NCBI GenBank assembly: GCA_963920525.1 | Contig: OY986435.1 | Span: forward strand, 303,931,408 to 303,995,407 | DNA: 64,000 nucleotides | Source of the DNA: Dichetophora obliterata | Lineage: Eukaryota > Arthropoda > Insecta > Diptera > Sciomyzidae | Direction: 5' to 3' | Part shown: piece after piece, positions 9,886-19,880 of the stretch | How the letters are laid out: every line of letters begins with the position of its first letter | Numbering within the stretch: the first letter of the stretch is position 1 | The notes under the pieces: model-generated | Told to the model about the DNA's origin: nothing | What the model saw: only the letters and a program-made list of their open reading frames with translations | Databases searched by the model: none | Position numbers and translations under genes: made by a program

Positions 9886-10660
9886 TAGTTGGCGCTACAA
9901 CCGTATGTCGATCTTGGCCTCATCTAAGAATGCCATTTCTGTCCCTCGCATGCTGGTGCCAGTTGAAAAATCCAAGCTTCGTCAGGTTCTTCTCTACTTG
10001 GTATTTCCAACGAAGATGCGGTTGTCCTCTATTGCGTTGATCGCCGCTGGGCACCGAATCGAATATTTTCTTCACTGAAGCATCGTCTTTCATACGCTGA
10101 ACATGATCTAGCCAGCGAAGCCGCTCGATTTAAAGTCGCATGACTATGTCGATATCGAAGACTCTTAAAGCCTTTTCATCTAAACTGTTCAGTGTCCAGG
10201 TTTGTGATGCATAAAGTAGGACGGGCATAATGATAGATTTATAGAGCGCGATTTTTGTTCGTCAAGAAAGGGCACTGCTTCTAAATTGCCTACTGAGTTT
10301 GATCCCACTGCTAATATCGCTGGTTGAGTTAATGCTGGATCCTAGATAAACGAAGTCCTTCACAACTTCGCGTGAGGTATTATCAACTGTAAAGTGGGTT
10401 CGAAGACGCTGGCACTGTTTGTTTGTTGACACATAGTATTTCGTCTTATCTACATTCACCGAAAGACCCTTTCGACTTGACTCTCTTTTTAATCTGGAGA
10501 ATACTGCACTGATTTCGCGCGTATTATGACCAATGATATCGATGTCATTAGCATAAGCAAGTAGCATAACACTCTTCAAGAATATTGTCTGCCACTTCGT
10601 CTCAGATCAGCAGTTCTGATTAACTTCTCCATCATAAGGTTGAAAAAATCGTACCATAAA
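9886..10660 (-). pseudogene. RTE-like LINE, RT thumb and C-terminus, copy 1
   Basis: The minus frame 10579-10262 reads LLAYANDIDIIGHNTREISA, then TKYYVSTNKQ and EVVKDFVYLGSSINSTSDIS, the motif C plus thumb of the LINE family often mis-annotated as craniofacial-development-protein-2-like (RTE-type). YADD is YAND. Past a frameshift the text continues LYKSIIMPVLLYASQTWTLN and a C-terminal DHVQRMKD-like block, ending at the TTAGG tail. Dead by frameshifts, stops and the catalytic Asp to Asn change. Confidence 0.75.
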
Positions 10661-11398
10661 GCTGGTATGACACTTGCTTTTCTTTGCATTTTTAAAATAT
10701 TAAAAGAAGCAGCGGGTAAAAGCGAATGAAACACTTTATGTAAAAGGAATAATGACAGTAGGCTGTTTAAAAATTACATTTCCAAGTAATTTTGAATTTT
10801 TTAAAAATAAATTATTGGTGATTCCTTATTGGGCTGTTGAAGGCTGCTTTTGTAGTCGACAAAAAGATGATGGGTGTCGATTTATTTTTTTTGGATCTTC
10901 TCCAAGATATGTCGTAGAGTGAAGACCTGGTCGGCTGTAGGCATTTCAGGACTGAAGCCACACTGATAGGGTTCATGACCGATGAGCAAACTTAGATAAC
11001 TTTAACAATTAATAGAAAAGACCCCAATATAGTTAAAAAAATATAAAAGAAGCTAAATAATTTGTAAAAAAAATAAATACAAGAAACCATAATTTGTTTT
11101 TTCTTATATGTTTTCTCTACTGATCTCTATTTGGTAAGGATTAAACCTTTTATATCATTTTATATCATTCGCCTTATTTTAGATTCAAATCTTTAGAAAC
11201 CCAGATTGCTTTTGCTTAAACTACTATCGGAATGCTTCACCACTTATGATTTTTAGTTTAACGTAAGAACTTCTTGAAGACGCTGACGTAGCAAAGATTT
11301 AAGACCAGCAATACATGAAATCAAGGTTCAAAAAGAAATATTTCTCAAGAGTAAATTATTAAAGCGATTTATTTGAAAGTTATGGAGTATTATAAGGC

Positions 11399-11470
11399 AG
11401 CCTCGATAGTCTAGAGGTAGCGCGCTTGACTGTCGCACAGGGGGTGACGGATTCGAATTCTGGCCGGGCT
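11399..11470 (+). tRNA. tRNA-Asp(GTC)-like sequence, second copy
   Basis: Base-for-base the same as the copy at 9483-9554: A box at 11407-11417, GTC in a CTGTCGC loop, and the same acceptor register slip. It was carried along by the tandem duplication rather than gained separately. Confidence 0.5.
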
Positions 11471-11771
11471 ATAACCTTTCTTTCCTTATTTCTAATCAAA
11501 TAAACTTTAAATCACCTCAATTTCCGACAAAGGAATGTAGCTGGTGGTGGTAGGAAAAGTTTGTGAAGAGGAACGCTTAGTAACTTGATTTGACGGGGGG
11601 CAAGGCATAACACTTTCTTCAGATTTAATATCACATGTTCCTACAGCTTCTGCCACATTAAGAACGTCCTACATAAAAGTTTCACTTGATTACCCCCTTC
11701 TTTTATTCTGCGGTATCACAACAGACCAATAATTTTCAAAGTGGGTAGGTCTTAAGACCTGCCGGCACTTT

Positions 11772-11796
11772 AACCTAACCTAACCTAACCTAACCT
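11772..11796. repeat. (CCTAA)n, 5 units
   Basis: Five AACCT units at the same place as the six-unit run in module unit 1. The one-unit difference is a typical replication-slippage change after duplication. Confidence 0.9.
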
Positions 11797-12576
11797 TAGT
11801 TGGCGCTACAACCGTATGTCGATCTTGGCCTCATCTAAGAATGCCATTTCTGTCCCTCGCATGCTGGTGCCAGTTGAAAAATCCAAGCTTCGTCAGGTTC
11901 TTCTCTACTTGGTATTTCCAACGAAGATGCGGTTGTCCTCTATTGCGTTGATCGCCGCTGGGCACCGAATCGAATATTTTCTTCACTGAAGCATCGTCTT
12001 TCATACGCTGAACATGATCTAGCCAGCGAAGCCGCTCGATTTAAAGTCGCATGACTATGTCGATATCGAAGACTCTTAAAGCCTTTTCATCTAAACTGTT
12101 CAGTGTCCAGGTTTATGATGCATAAAGTAGGACGGGCATAATGATAGATTTATAGAGCGCGATTTTTGTTCGTCAAGAAAGGGCACTGCTTCTAAATTGC
12201 CTACTGAGTTTGATCCCACTGCTAATATCGCTGGTTGAGTTAATGCTGGATCCTAGATAAACGAAGTCCTTCACAACTTCGCGTGAGGTATTATCAACTG
12301 TAAAGTGGGTTCGAAGACGCTGGCACTGTTTGTTTGTTGACACATAGTATTTCGTCTTATCTACATTCAAAGAAAGACCCTTTCGACTTGACTCTCTTTT
12401 TAATCTGGAGAATACTGCACTGATTTCGCGCGTATTATGACCAATGATATCGATGTCATTAGCATAAGCAAGCAGCATAACACTCTTCAAGAATATTGTC
12501 TGCCACTTCGTCTCAGATCAGCAGTTCTGATTAACTTCTCCATCATAAGGTTGAAAAAATCGTACCATAAAGCTGG
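11797..12576 (-). pseudogene. RTE-like LINE, RT thumb and C-terminus, copy 2
   Basis: Duplicate of 9886-10660. The open part 12490-12173 differs from copy 1 by one residue in the region I compared (KGLSLNVDK here, KGLSVNVDK there). It shares the YAND active-site change and the same downstream frame breaks, so both were already dead before duplication. Confidence 0.75.
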
Positions 12577-12578
12577 TA

Positions 12579-13867
12579 AGGACTGTATCGAAAAGAAACT
12601 GCACACTCTATTTTTTAATTTTAAGATAGTAGGAACATTTTATTAATATTTTTTTTTTATTGTGTATCTAAAAATAATCTACATTCTAATAACAATAAAT
12701 AATATTTATTAAAATTAACTCCTTATTTGCTGCCTTAGTTTTCTATTAACACCTTCCATTAAATTCTGCACAACTTTCGAACCGAGACTTCTAGCTGCAG
12801 CGTTTCAATTTTTTTTAAATTCTTTAAGGTTTGAGGCTACACATCCTTTCTTCCTTAGGTTAGCCTTTATCAATGCCCAATACCTCTCAATTGGTCTTAG
12901 TTCGGGTGCATTTGGGGGATTTTCGTTTTTTTCTACGAACTTGACACCGTTTATCTGCAGCCAATCCTGAGTCAATTTGGCGTAGTGTGCCGTTGCAAGA
13001 TCGGGCCAAAAAATTGTGGGTACTTGGTGCTTCTTAACTAATGGCAGTAACCGTTTCTGAAGACACTCTTTTCGGTACACTTCACCATTAATTGTGCCTT
13101 TAGTGAAAAAAGATTGTGTTTTAAAGCCACAAGTACAGATTGCCTGCCAAACAAGGACTTTTTCTTCAAATTTATTAATTTCGATAACCTTCACTGAGCC
13201 TTCTACACTACTGCCTTTTATTTTTGTATAATATTGCGGCCCTGGTAAAACTCTGGAATCCATTTTTGCGTAGGTTTCGACGTCCATTATTATACAGTTT
13301 ATTTTTTCCTTATTGAGCCGCTCGTATAAATTTCTGCACCTGCTTTTTCCACATATTTTTTGTTTTTCGGTTGTTTTTGGCACTTTTTGTTTTTTGTAGG
13401 TTTTTAAACTATTCCTCTTTTTGATTCGTTGAACCATTGAAGCACTTGTACCCACTTTTTTTGCCAAATCACGCACTGATATCGAAGGATTTTTTTGAAT
13501 TAAGGCAACAACTTTTAAATCCAATTTTGGATCCCTTGCACCTTTTTTTCGTCCAATTTTTTTTAAGTCGGCGGTAGAGCAATGTTCAAAATTATATTTT
13601 TTACCGCGTTTGGGGATACTTTATACCGTTTTGCTAGTTTCCTGTACGACATAAACTTTTCTGTGCAATAAGTGTGCACAATTTTATTTCTAACTTCTAT
13701 TTCAATTCGCGGCATTTTGGAAACTAATTGAGTAAAATATTTGGTTTAACCTACATGCATAGTTGACGCTATAGGAAATCTAACGGTACCTTCAAACATG
13801 TAAACAAATATTTACACTGCGAGAAATAACCATTTAAAAGTGTGCAGTTTCTTTTCGATACATTCCT
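12579..13867 (-). mobile_element. DD37E-type Tc1/mariner element, 1,289 bp, TA duplication
   Basis: TIRs of at least 28 bp begin AGGA(C/A)TGTATCGAAAAG and run into AAACTGCACAC at both ends, with one difference at position 5. TA flanks the insert at 12577-12578 and 13868-13869, and the sister module at 10661-10672 shows the site with a single TA. The minus-strand transposase has Asp-to-Glu spacing of 37, as in the ITmD37E group of insects (established family). One frameshift and one probable catalytic change make the copy inactive. It inserted after the module was duplicated. Confidence 0.92.
12805..13715 (-). pseudogene. DD37E transposase, one frameshift, first catalytic Asp probably lost
   Basis: The start ATG at 13715 gives MPRIEIEVRNKIVHTYCTEK and then FMSYRKLAKRYKVSPNAV (HTH). 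Reading then has to slip one base in the AAAAAA run near 13600 to continue into ADLKKIGRKKGARDPKLD, after which the frame is open to about 12805. The second catalytic Asp is in IFWPDLATAHYA and the Glu in LRPIERYWALIK, with 37 residues between them. The first block reads IIMDVETYAK, where the family usually has MDDETY, so the catalytic Asp appears to be Val (from memory of the family). Expected length is about 330-350 aa. Function in intact relatives: cut-and-paste transposition at TA. Confidence 0.85.
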
Positions 13868-13890
13868 TATGACACTTGCTTTTCTTTGCA

Positions 13891-15060
13891 TTTTTAAAAT
13901 ATTAAAAGAAGCAGCGGGTAAAAGCGAATGAAACACTTTATGTAAAAGGAATAATGACAGTAGGCTGTTTAAAAATTACATTTCCAAGTAATTTTGAATT
14001 TTTTAAAAATAAATTATTGGTGATTCCTTATTGGGCTGTTGAAGGCTGCTTTTGTAGTCGACAAAAAGATGATGGGTGTCGATTTATTTTTTTTGGATCT
14101 TCTCCAAGATATGTCGTAGAGTGAAGACCTGGTCGGCTGTAGGTATTTCAGGACTGAAGCCACACTGATAGGGTCCAATCAGATGGTTTAAAATGAGCTT
14201 AAATCTTTCACATAAAACGCTCGACAGGACCTTATATGCGATATTAAAAAAACTTATCCAACGGTAATTGGCACAAATAGTGGGATCGCCTTTCTTGTGG
14301 ATTGGGCAGAGCACACTGAGATTACATTCGTTCGGAATGTATTCCTCCAACAATATTCTCCATAGAAGCTCGTGAATGCATTTATAACTCTTTGCCTCCG
14401 TTCTTCGACACCTCGGCTTATAATAGTTGTCAGAACTTTATCAATAGTCGGTCAGCGGAACCGCGACGCTGTCATCCGTAATTCAGGTTTCCAGGATATC
14501 ATTTCTATTCGTGGTATTGTTGTCAGCTTCGCCATTAAGTATCTTACAGAATCGTTCCCTCCAAAACGTCAGTGTACTCAGGATATCTGTTACTAGATTC
14601 CCGTTTTATGCTTGCAGGAAGAGGCCCCGTTTTAAAACCATCGGCAAGGCGTCTTACCTCTTCGAACATTTTTTGGGACTATTTATTCTCATGCTCCCAT
14701 CTTTTCATGCTCTCGCTTTTCTGCCTCTCTTTTTCCACCACAAAATACGTCTTTCTTCCCTCCTCTTCTCTTTGTGCCGCTACTTAGCAGCGCTCGTTAC
14801 AACCGCCTGCAGGGTGGTTTTGTAGGTAGCGTCTATCTCTGCAGTAGCGTCGCCACACTTCTGATTGTACCTCTGGTTTTGACAAGGGCGGTGGTAGCCA
14901 ATCACCCCTTCAGTAGTCGCACGCATGGAGTGCGAAATGAGTGTCCATCGCCGCATGTATCATCGATTGTAGGATTTCTTTGAAGCAGGAGTGATGGTCG
15001 AGTTGCGAAAGCTTCGGCTGTCCGTTTTGACTGCAGCTTTCTCTGTGTAGTATTGATTCC
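13891..15060 (-). pseudogene. RTE-like LINE, N-terminal RT part, third module copy
   Basis: 13891-14174 repeats the first 284 bp of the tandem module, then departs into LINE sequence absent from units 1 and 2. The minus frame 14353-14084 reads IPNECNLSVLCPIHKKGDPT, then YRWISFFNIAYKVLSSVLCE and IGPYQCGFSP, the RT finger block of the same RTE-like family. Further 5' (14354-15060) stop-ridden text such as VTDILSTLTFWRERFCKILN and ENIVGG shows the inter-domain region. This is the likely parent LINE from which the duplicated fragments derive. Confidence 0.7.
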
Positions 15061-17208
15061 AAATCTTTAACTCTCCGAAATATACCATAGTATAAGATCT
15101 TAAGACAAAAACTAATGGGGGAATCCTAACCCATAGCTTTTGTTTTTAACTTATTTTCAATATTTAAAAAACAGAGCTTGTTTAAATAAAAAACATTTAT
15201 CAAACCATTCTAGCCACTAATAGAAAAAACGTAATTCACAGCACTTAATTTGCATTCCAATCAAACAGAAAAGTTTTTTTAAAACAAATTTCATTACGTT
15301 CATTAAAACGCTATAAGAATATTTATGAACAGATATTAATGAAACAAATATTCATACATAGCCAGAAAAAGCACAAACGCCAATGAGATAAAATTAATGC
15401 CGGCACATTTGTTGCCTTATCTGTTCGCTAATCTTGCACCACAACCACCAACTATTGATTAAAATGGACTCGGAATACACAGAGTAAGTTCAGCGCGTTC
15501 GGAACACGCACGCAGGATTTCAACATTAATCTATCGGAAAGTGTTAAAAGCACAAACGAAAGACTAATTTTTAGCGCTGCATAACAACGTAAGGTAGGTT
15601 TTTCAATGTTCGATAGTTGATGCTACCTACCTCTTTGCGCTTAGAAACGCGAAGCTACAGTGCTGTGCTGTATGTGTATTTCAACCAGCAGCACGTGCTA
15701 CATAAGCTCTACAACATGCTCTATTAGCTAGTTAAAAAACCTCATCGTTGAGGGCTTTAACTAAATAAATTGTGTTGTGGCAGATAGGCTCTGGCTGATA
15801 TGTTGTGTGTAAAACGAGTTAGGTGCACTTGAACAATAAACCGCGCATTGTTTTACATTCAGCAGCTTGGTATTTATCAGCAGGTACGGCTACAACATAC
15901 ATTCATCATGGTATTTAAAATATAAATGAAAAATAAAAACTGCAATCCAAAGAGGAAATTAAACGTATTAAGTTTGATTGAATCTCTTTCAAGTGCTGCC
16001 ACTTTAGATACTAAAGAGACCACTTACAGGCACCTGTGCCCCGGCCCCCAACAATGTTGGAAAACTGTGCAACCTTGCGGTTGAGCTCTTTTTTTAATTC
16101 ACAATACTCTCACCGAGAAAAGTACCAAAATGATACTTGTAATAAAATATTTTGTTGTAGCAGTTTTATATTAGACGGGAGAACAGTAAAATGTTCCAAA
16201 GAAAAAGATCGCAAAGTTAAGTAATTTTAAAAAATGGTGAAGTTCTTGAAAATTTAAATATTTTTCAAGTAAATATGTAATGCGGTCTTTGAATAGTAAA
16301 GTCCTCACAAAGCTCAATGGTAAGTCTTTAGAGTTGGCCAGAACAGCTTAAGATTTCTAACTTATCATTGACTCTAAGCTCAATTGAAAAAAAAAAGAAC
16401 ACAGAGGAAGAAATAACAAACAGCTCACGGATAAAAAATTATCTATGGTACAAGACGGAGAATGCGGCTAAATGCAATCTGTTCGATGTAGGTAGTCTGC
16501 TAACTGTTGACCTATACTAACCTTTGGTTTGATATAGCGTTCAAAGTCTAAACCGAGCATCTCGAACTCTTATTGGCTCCGAACCATTCTGTTCATATCT
16601 TATTATGAGTATTTAATAAGATTTGTAAGTATTTAATATTTAAGGCGCTGATAAGAAGTATTCACAAACTTCGAAACGATCGATTCAATAATAATATTTT
16701 TAGTTTGACCTGGTTCGGAGTCCCGAATCGCTGAATCAAGCGGTTCCCGGCTAGCGAAGCACATTTTACTTTAGTTATTGGATTTCAAATTAACAGCATT
16801 GTATTTTTAACGAATTTCGTACATTTTTTATTTTTTATTTTTTTTATTTTATTTTTTAAATTTACATGGAAATTAAAGCGCCATCTAGCGGAGAAAAAAT
16901 TGTTTTTTTAATAAAAAAAATCCAAATATAATTCCCTTTTCAAAACTGGCTCAAGCATTACAATCAGTTCACCCATTCTGTTTTTATAGAAATTTTTATA
17001 ATAGTATTACAGTACGAGTGAACCTCCACGGACCTTCGAAGCTTTAAAATCGATTTCTTAAAATTCTGACGTGCTACAGCTAAACGCCGAGACACTTACT
17101 TCTTTAATTTTAAAATTCTGTTAACATTTCTCATGTGTACTCAAAAAAATTTGATTTTATCGTACTGTCTAATAGTTATTAAGAACTAAATCTGTCAAAT
17201 TTTTAATC
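15061..17208. other. 2.1-kb unassigned stretch
   Basis: No domain or repeat family recognised. Two small points: an ATG in good fly context at 15464 is followed after six codons by a strong splice donor (AGA/GTAAGT at 15484), and 16700-16745 contains a tRNA B-box-like GGTTCGGAGTCCC. Neither is enough for a gene call. Sequence near 16860-16900 (TTAAAGCGCCATCTAGCGG) is of a type seen in dispersed fly repeats. Confidence 0.35.
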
Positions 17209-17475
17209 TAGTTTTTTGATCCTAAAAATAAAAGTAAAATTTTAAAAGTAAAAATATTAACTGTTATTGATCAAAAATTAAAAAGCTATTTTATCTGTTA
17301 TTTTTGATCAAAAAAATTAAAATCAAATTTTAACTTATATTTTTGATCGAGAAATTAAAAGTCATACTGTTACTTTTATTTTTTGTCAAAAAAAAATAAA
17401 AGTAAAATTTAAACTTATATATTTGATCGAAAAACTAAAAGTCAAATTTGAAATTTTTTTTGATCGAAATGAAAT
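17209..17475. repeat. degenerate minisatellite with TTTTTGATC core
   Basis: The pattern TTTTTGATC(A/G)-A-run-TTAAAAGT(C/A)AAATTT-TTAACTTATA recurs four to five times with a period of about 55-65 bp and many indels. AT-rich and noncoding. Confidence 0.6.
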
Positions 17476-17976
17476 CAGTCAAAAAATAACGATTATTTGC
17501 TGACATTTTTTTAAAGAAACCATAACCGTTACGGTCCCTGCTCTCAAATCAATGCTTCTTAAAAAAGTTCAAAAATACACTTTTTTCAGAAAGTGCAAAC
17601 AAAAATGTTGACAAATGGATAACCCTAATTTAAAAGAAAGAAATTATAAGAATATAAAAAAGTTTAAAGTAATGACGAAACAAAAAGAAAAATATATTAA
17701 GAACTTGAAATAAATTAAAAAAGAATTTAAAAAACCTTAAAAAAAATAAAAGCCACTAGAAAATGTATTAAAAAATATATTGAAATTAACAAAGAACATA
17801 AGAGAAAATATTTAAAACAAAAAAAATTCTTATCAAAATAAAAAATTGGTTAATGAATTTAACATAAACTTTTAAAATAAAACATAAAAAATTACTAAAT
17901 CATAAAAATGAAAAACAAAAAAAAAAGTAACAAAACATATATATGATATATTAATATAACCTAAAATTATAAATTA
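17476..17976. other. very AT-rich gap
   Basis: Only A-rich and T-rich runs; no gene or clear repeat. Confidence 0.4.
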
Positions 17977-18441
17977 TACAAATAATTATGTTGATTTAAT
18001 ATGATTTAAATACAAATTCTTAATGCTTGATAGTTTAAATCATACTTGATTTTAAATGTAAATTCCAGTTGTTTGATAGTTTAAAATCGTTTATTAAGGT
18101 CAAAGCTAGAACAATTAATTGTACTAACGAATCTTTCCAAAGAAACAACAACAACAAAGTTTTTTTTTCGATATGAAAAGGAAAAAATCACTAGCTGATT
18201 TTATTGCAATTTCGGCCGTGCTAAAGGCTTCATCAGAAATCTTTGTGATACCCGTGCAAGCGCGCACTAACGCACTGCACCACAGAGGCGATGAGATTTG
18301 AAGTGTCAATTTCTCAGTTTTTTCCCATTTCACTTGCTCACATTTGTTGTTGTTTTTTTGCTATGATTTAAACTATCAAACATTAAGAATTTGTATTTAA
18401 ATCATATAAAATCAACATAATAAATAACAAGGTCATTTAGA
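17977..18441 (-). repeat. foldback element with SINE-like core, copy 1
   Basis: Left end GATTTAAATACAAATTCTTA with TTGATAGTTTAAATCAT (18003-18042) is matched in inverse by ATGATTTAAACTATCAA and TAAGAATTTGTATTTAAATC (18363-18406). The arms enclose a core of about 250 bp (18115-18360) that recurs at 61651-61938 (same orientation) and 62733-63032 (inverted). Read on the minus strand the core has a tRNA-like head GCCTCTGTGGTGCAGTGCGT with an A-box (TGGTGCAGTGC, one mismatch), a (TTG)n stretch and a GACCTTAATAAACG tail. No convincing B box. Interpretation: a SINE-like module inside, or forming, a foldback. Confidence 0.65.
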
Positions 18442-18639
18442 AAGAGTTTTATAAAAATAATTTCATTAATTTAAGAAAATAAAAAAAATCAGAAAATTTA
18501 AAATTAATGACGAAATAAAAAAAATTTGACAATTAAAATATAATTAAGAAAAAAAATTTAGACTAAAATTTTACGAGTCTCGTAATCATAACTCAATTAT
18601 ATATAAGGTTGAGCAAGCTGAGAGCACATATCTGTCGGC

Positions 18640-19878
18640 AAATGTCAAAAACAGCTGTTTGGTGTTGTTATCTTTTACTTTGACATTAACCGATGTAAAT
18701 TCCATCCATCCAGCGTTTTTGTTTAAAAGGGTCACCACTGGGCACTTTAAAAAAGGAAACGTTGTCCTTGTTCCAATAGTTTTGGCGATTTTATACGCAA
18801 TTTTGAGAGAACCATCCCATCGAACTTTCATGACTCAGCCACAAAGATCAGGGCAAATGTTGGCGATAAAGCTAGCTTATCTACAATTCAAAGAGTGCTA
18901 AAGAATGCTCCACATTCAGAAAGACAGAAGTTGAAGAAAAACCCCCACTCAATGGAGCTCGCAAGGAATCTCGCCTGAATTTCGCATGTGAGCACATGGC
19001 ATGGACTTAAGATTGGCACTGTGTTGTCTTTTCCGATGAAAATATATTTAATTTGGGAGGTCCAGACGGCTACAGTTATTACTTCTATGATCTTTGCAAG
19101 TAGGAACACCAGTTGGATCGCCTTCATAGTCGGGTGCGGGGTGTAATGGTGTGGGGAGCCATCTCCTACTTTGGTAATTGCGAGTTACAGTTTTTGACAG
19201 TAAATATGAATGCCAACACTTACAAAAACGTACCCGAAACTGCTTTTCCTCATTTTTAAAATTTGTTTGGTAATGAAATTTTCAGCATGACAATGCCCCT
19301 ATCCACACTGCCCGGGTGGTAAAGTCATGGATTGAGGGCCAAAATGTAAGCTAAATGCAGTGACCGCCTTATTCACCCGACATAAACATTATACAAAATG
19401 CATGGGGATGGCTCGCTCGTAAAGTTTACGAATCAGGAAAACAATATTCCAATAAATCGGAATTAATTGGCATCAAGCCAGGGATGGTCAGGGATTTCTC
19501 TGAATTACATAGAAAAATTATAGGAATCGTTTCCAAATCGAATGTATGAGGTCATTCTCAACAAGGAAGGATCAATCCGTTATAAAAATTATAAAACATA
19601 TTTAAATTAATTAATATGCATATAAGTTTAGAAATAAGTTCATGCCTTTAAATTTAAAAAAACAACAACTAGTGTGTGCTAACCTGGTGACCAAAATTAA
19701 ATTGGTATTATTTTTGTTATTATTCTAGAAATAAATCAATACTTAGAGTTTTTTTTAACTGAGAATTGCATAAGATATATGCAAAAAAATAAATTTTAAT
19801 TCTAGTGATATTAGTTTAGTTGGAATTGACCTAAATTAATTTACGTTAGGAGGTGTGCTAACCTGATGATGCGCACTG
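18640..19878 (+). mobile_element. decayed Tc1 element, right end preserved
   Basis: The plus strand carries Tc1 transposase remnants and a right terminus ending GCGCACTG followed by TA (19879-19880), i.e. an inverse CAGTGCGC start typical of Tc1. Two direct repeats, GTGTGCTAACCTGGTGACC at about 19673 and GTGTGCTAACCTGATGATG at about 19853, lie about 180 bp apart, the spacing of IR/DR-type Tc1 ends. I found no matching left terminus, so the 5' part is missing or rearranged. Confidence 0.7.
18790..19615 (+). pseudogene. Tc1-like transposase remnant, catalytic Glu lost
   Basis: Pieces in shifting frames: KASLSTIQRVLKNAPHSERQ, then VVFSDENIFNLGGPDGYSYY (first catalytic Asp), RGVMVWGAISYFGNCELQFL, FQHDNAPIHTARVVKSW (second Asp) and SPDINIIQNAWGWLARKVYE, where the family motif is SPDxNxIEN, so the catalytic Glu is Gln. 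Ends near LNKEGSIRYKNY. Several frameshifts and stops. Family (DD34E Tc1) is secure from the order and spacing of motifs; the copy is inactive. Confidence 0.85.
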
Positions 19879-19880
19879 TA

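Larger units (their letters stand above)
8771..10688 (-). repeat. 1.9-kb tandem module, unit 1
   Basis: From TTTTTAAAATATTAAAAG at 8771 the next 1,918 bp are repeated almost unchanged from 10689. Content on the minus strand, 5' to 3': C-terminal half of an RTE-like RT (about 10660-9886), a (TTAGG)6 tail (9885-9856), a segment of about 800 bp with a tRNA-Asp-like sequence (9554-9483), then a second, N-terminal RT scrap (about 9056-8930). Differences from unit 2 are scattered single bases and T-run length changes, so the duplication looks recent. The minus-strand text 9857-9590 (…SEESVMPCPPSNQVTKRSSS) is open for a stretch but unidentified. Confidence 0.9.
10689..13890 (-). repeat. 1.9-kb tandem module, unit 2, interrupted by a DNA transposon
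   Basis: Same order as unit 1: N-terminal RT scrap (about 10845-10974), tRNA-like segment, CCTAA tail, RT C-terminus. At 12578 the sequence GCTGGTA is broken by a 1,289-bp element and resumes TATGACACTTGC at 13868. Without the insert and its TA duplication the unit is about 1,911 bp, against 1,918 for unit 1. Unit 1 keeps the uninterrupted site GCTGGTATGACAC at 10661. Confidence 0.9.

Noticed and set aside
9850..11800. Telomere or telomere-adjacent assembly break, from CCTAA repeats
   Set aside because: Only five or six units, at the 3' end of a LINE, inside an internal tandem module.
14372..14983. Overlapping plus-strand frames of 69-104 codons
   Set aside because: Antisense to decayed RTE-like LINE sequence; minus-strand text matches the LINE inter-domain region.
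18124..18333. Open frame with CCCC run, repeated at 61702-61893
   Set aside because: It is the antisense of the SINE-like core with its (CAA)n stretch; the shared peptide reflects repeat copying.
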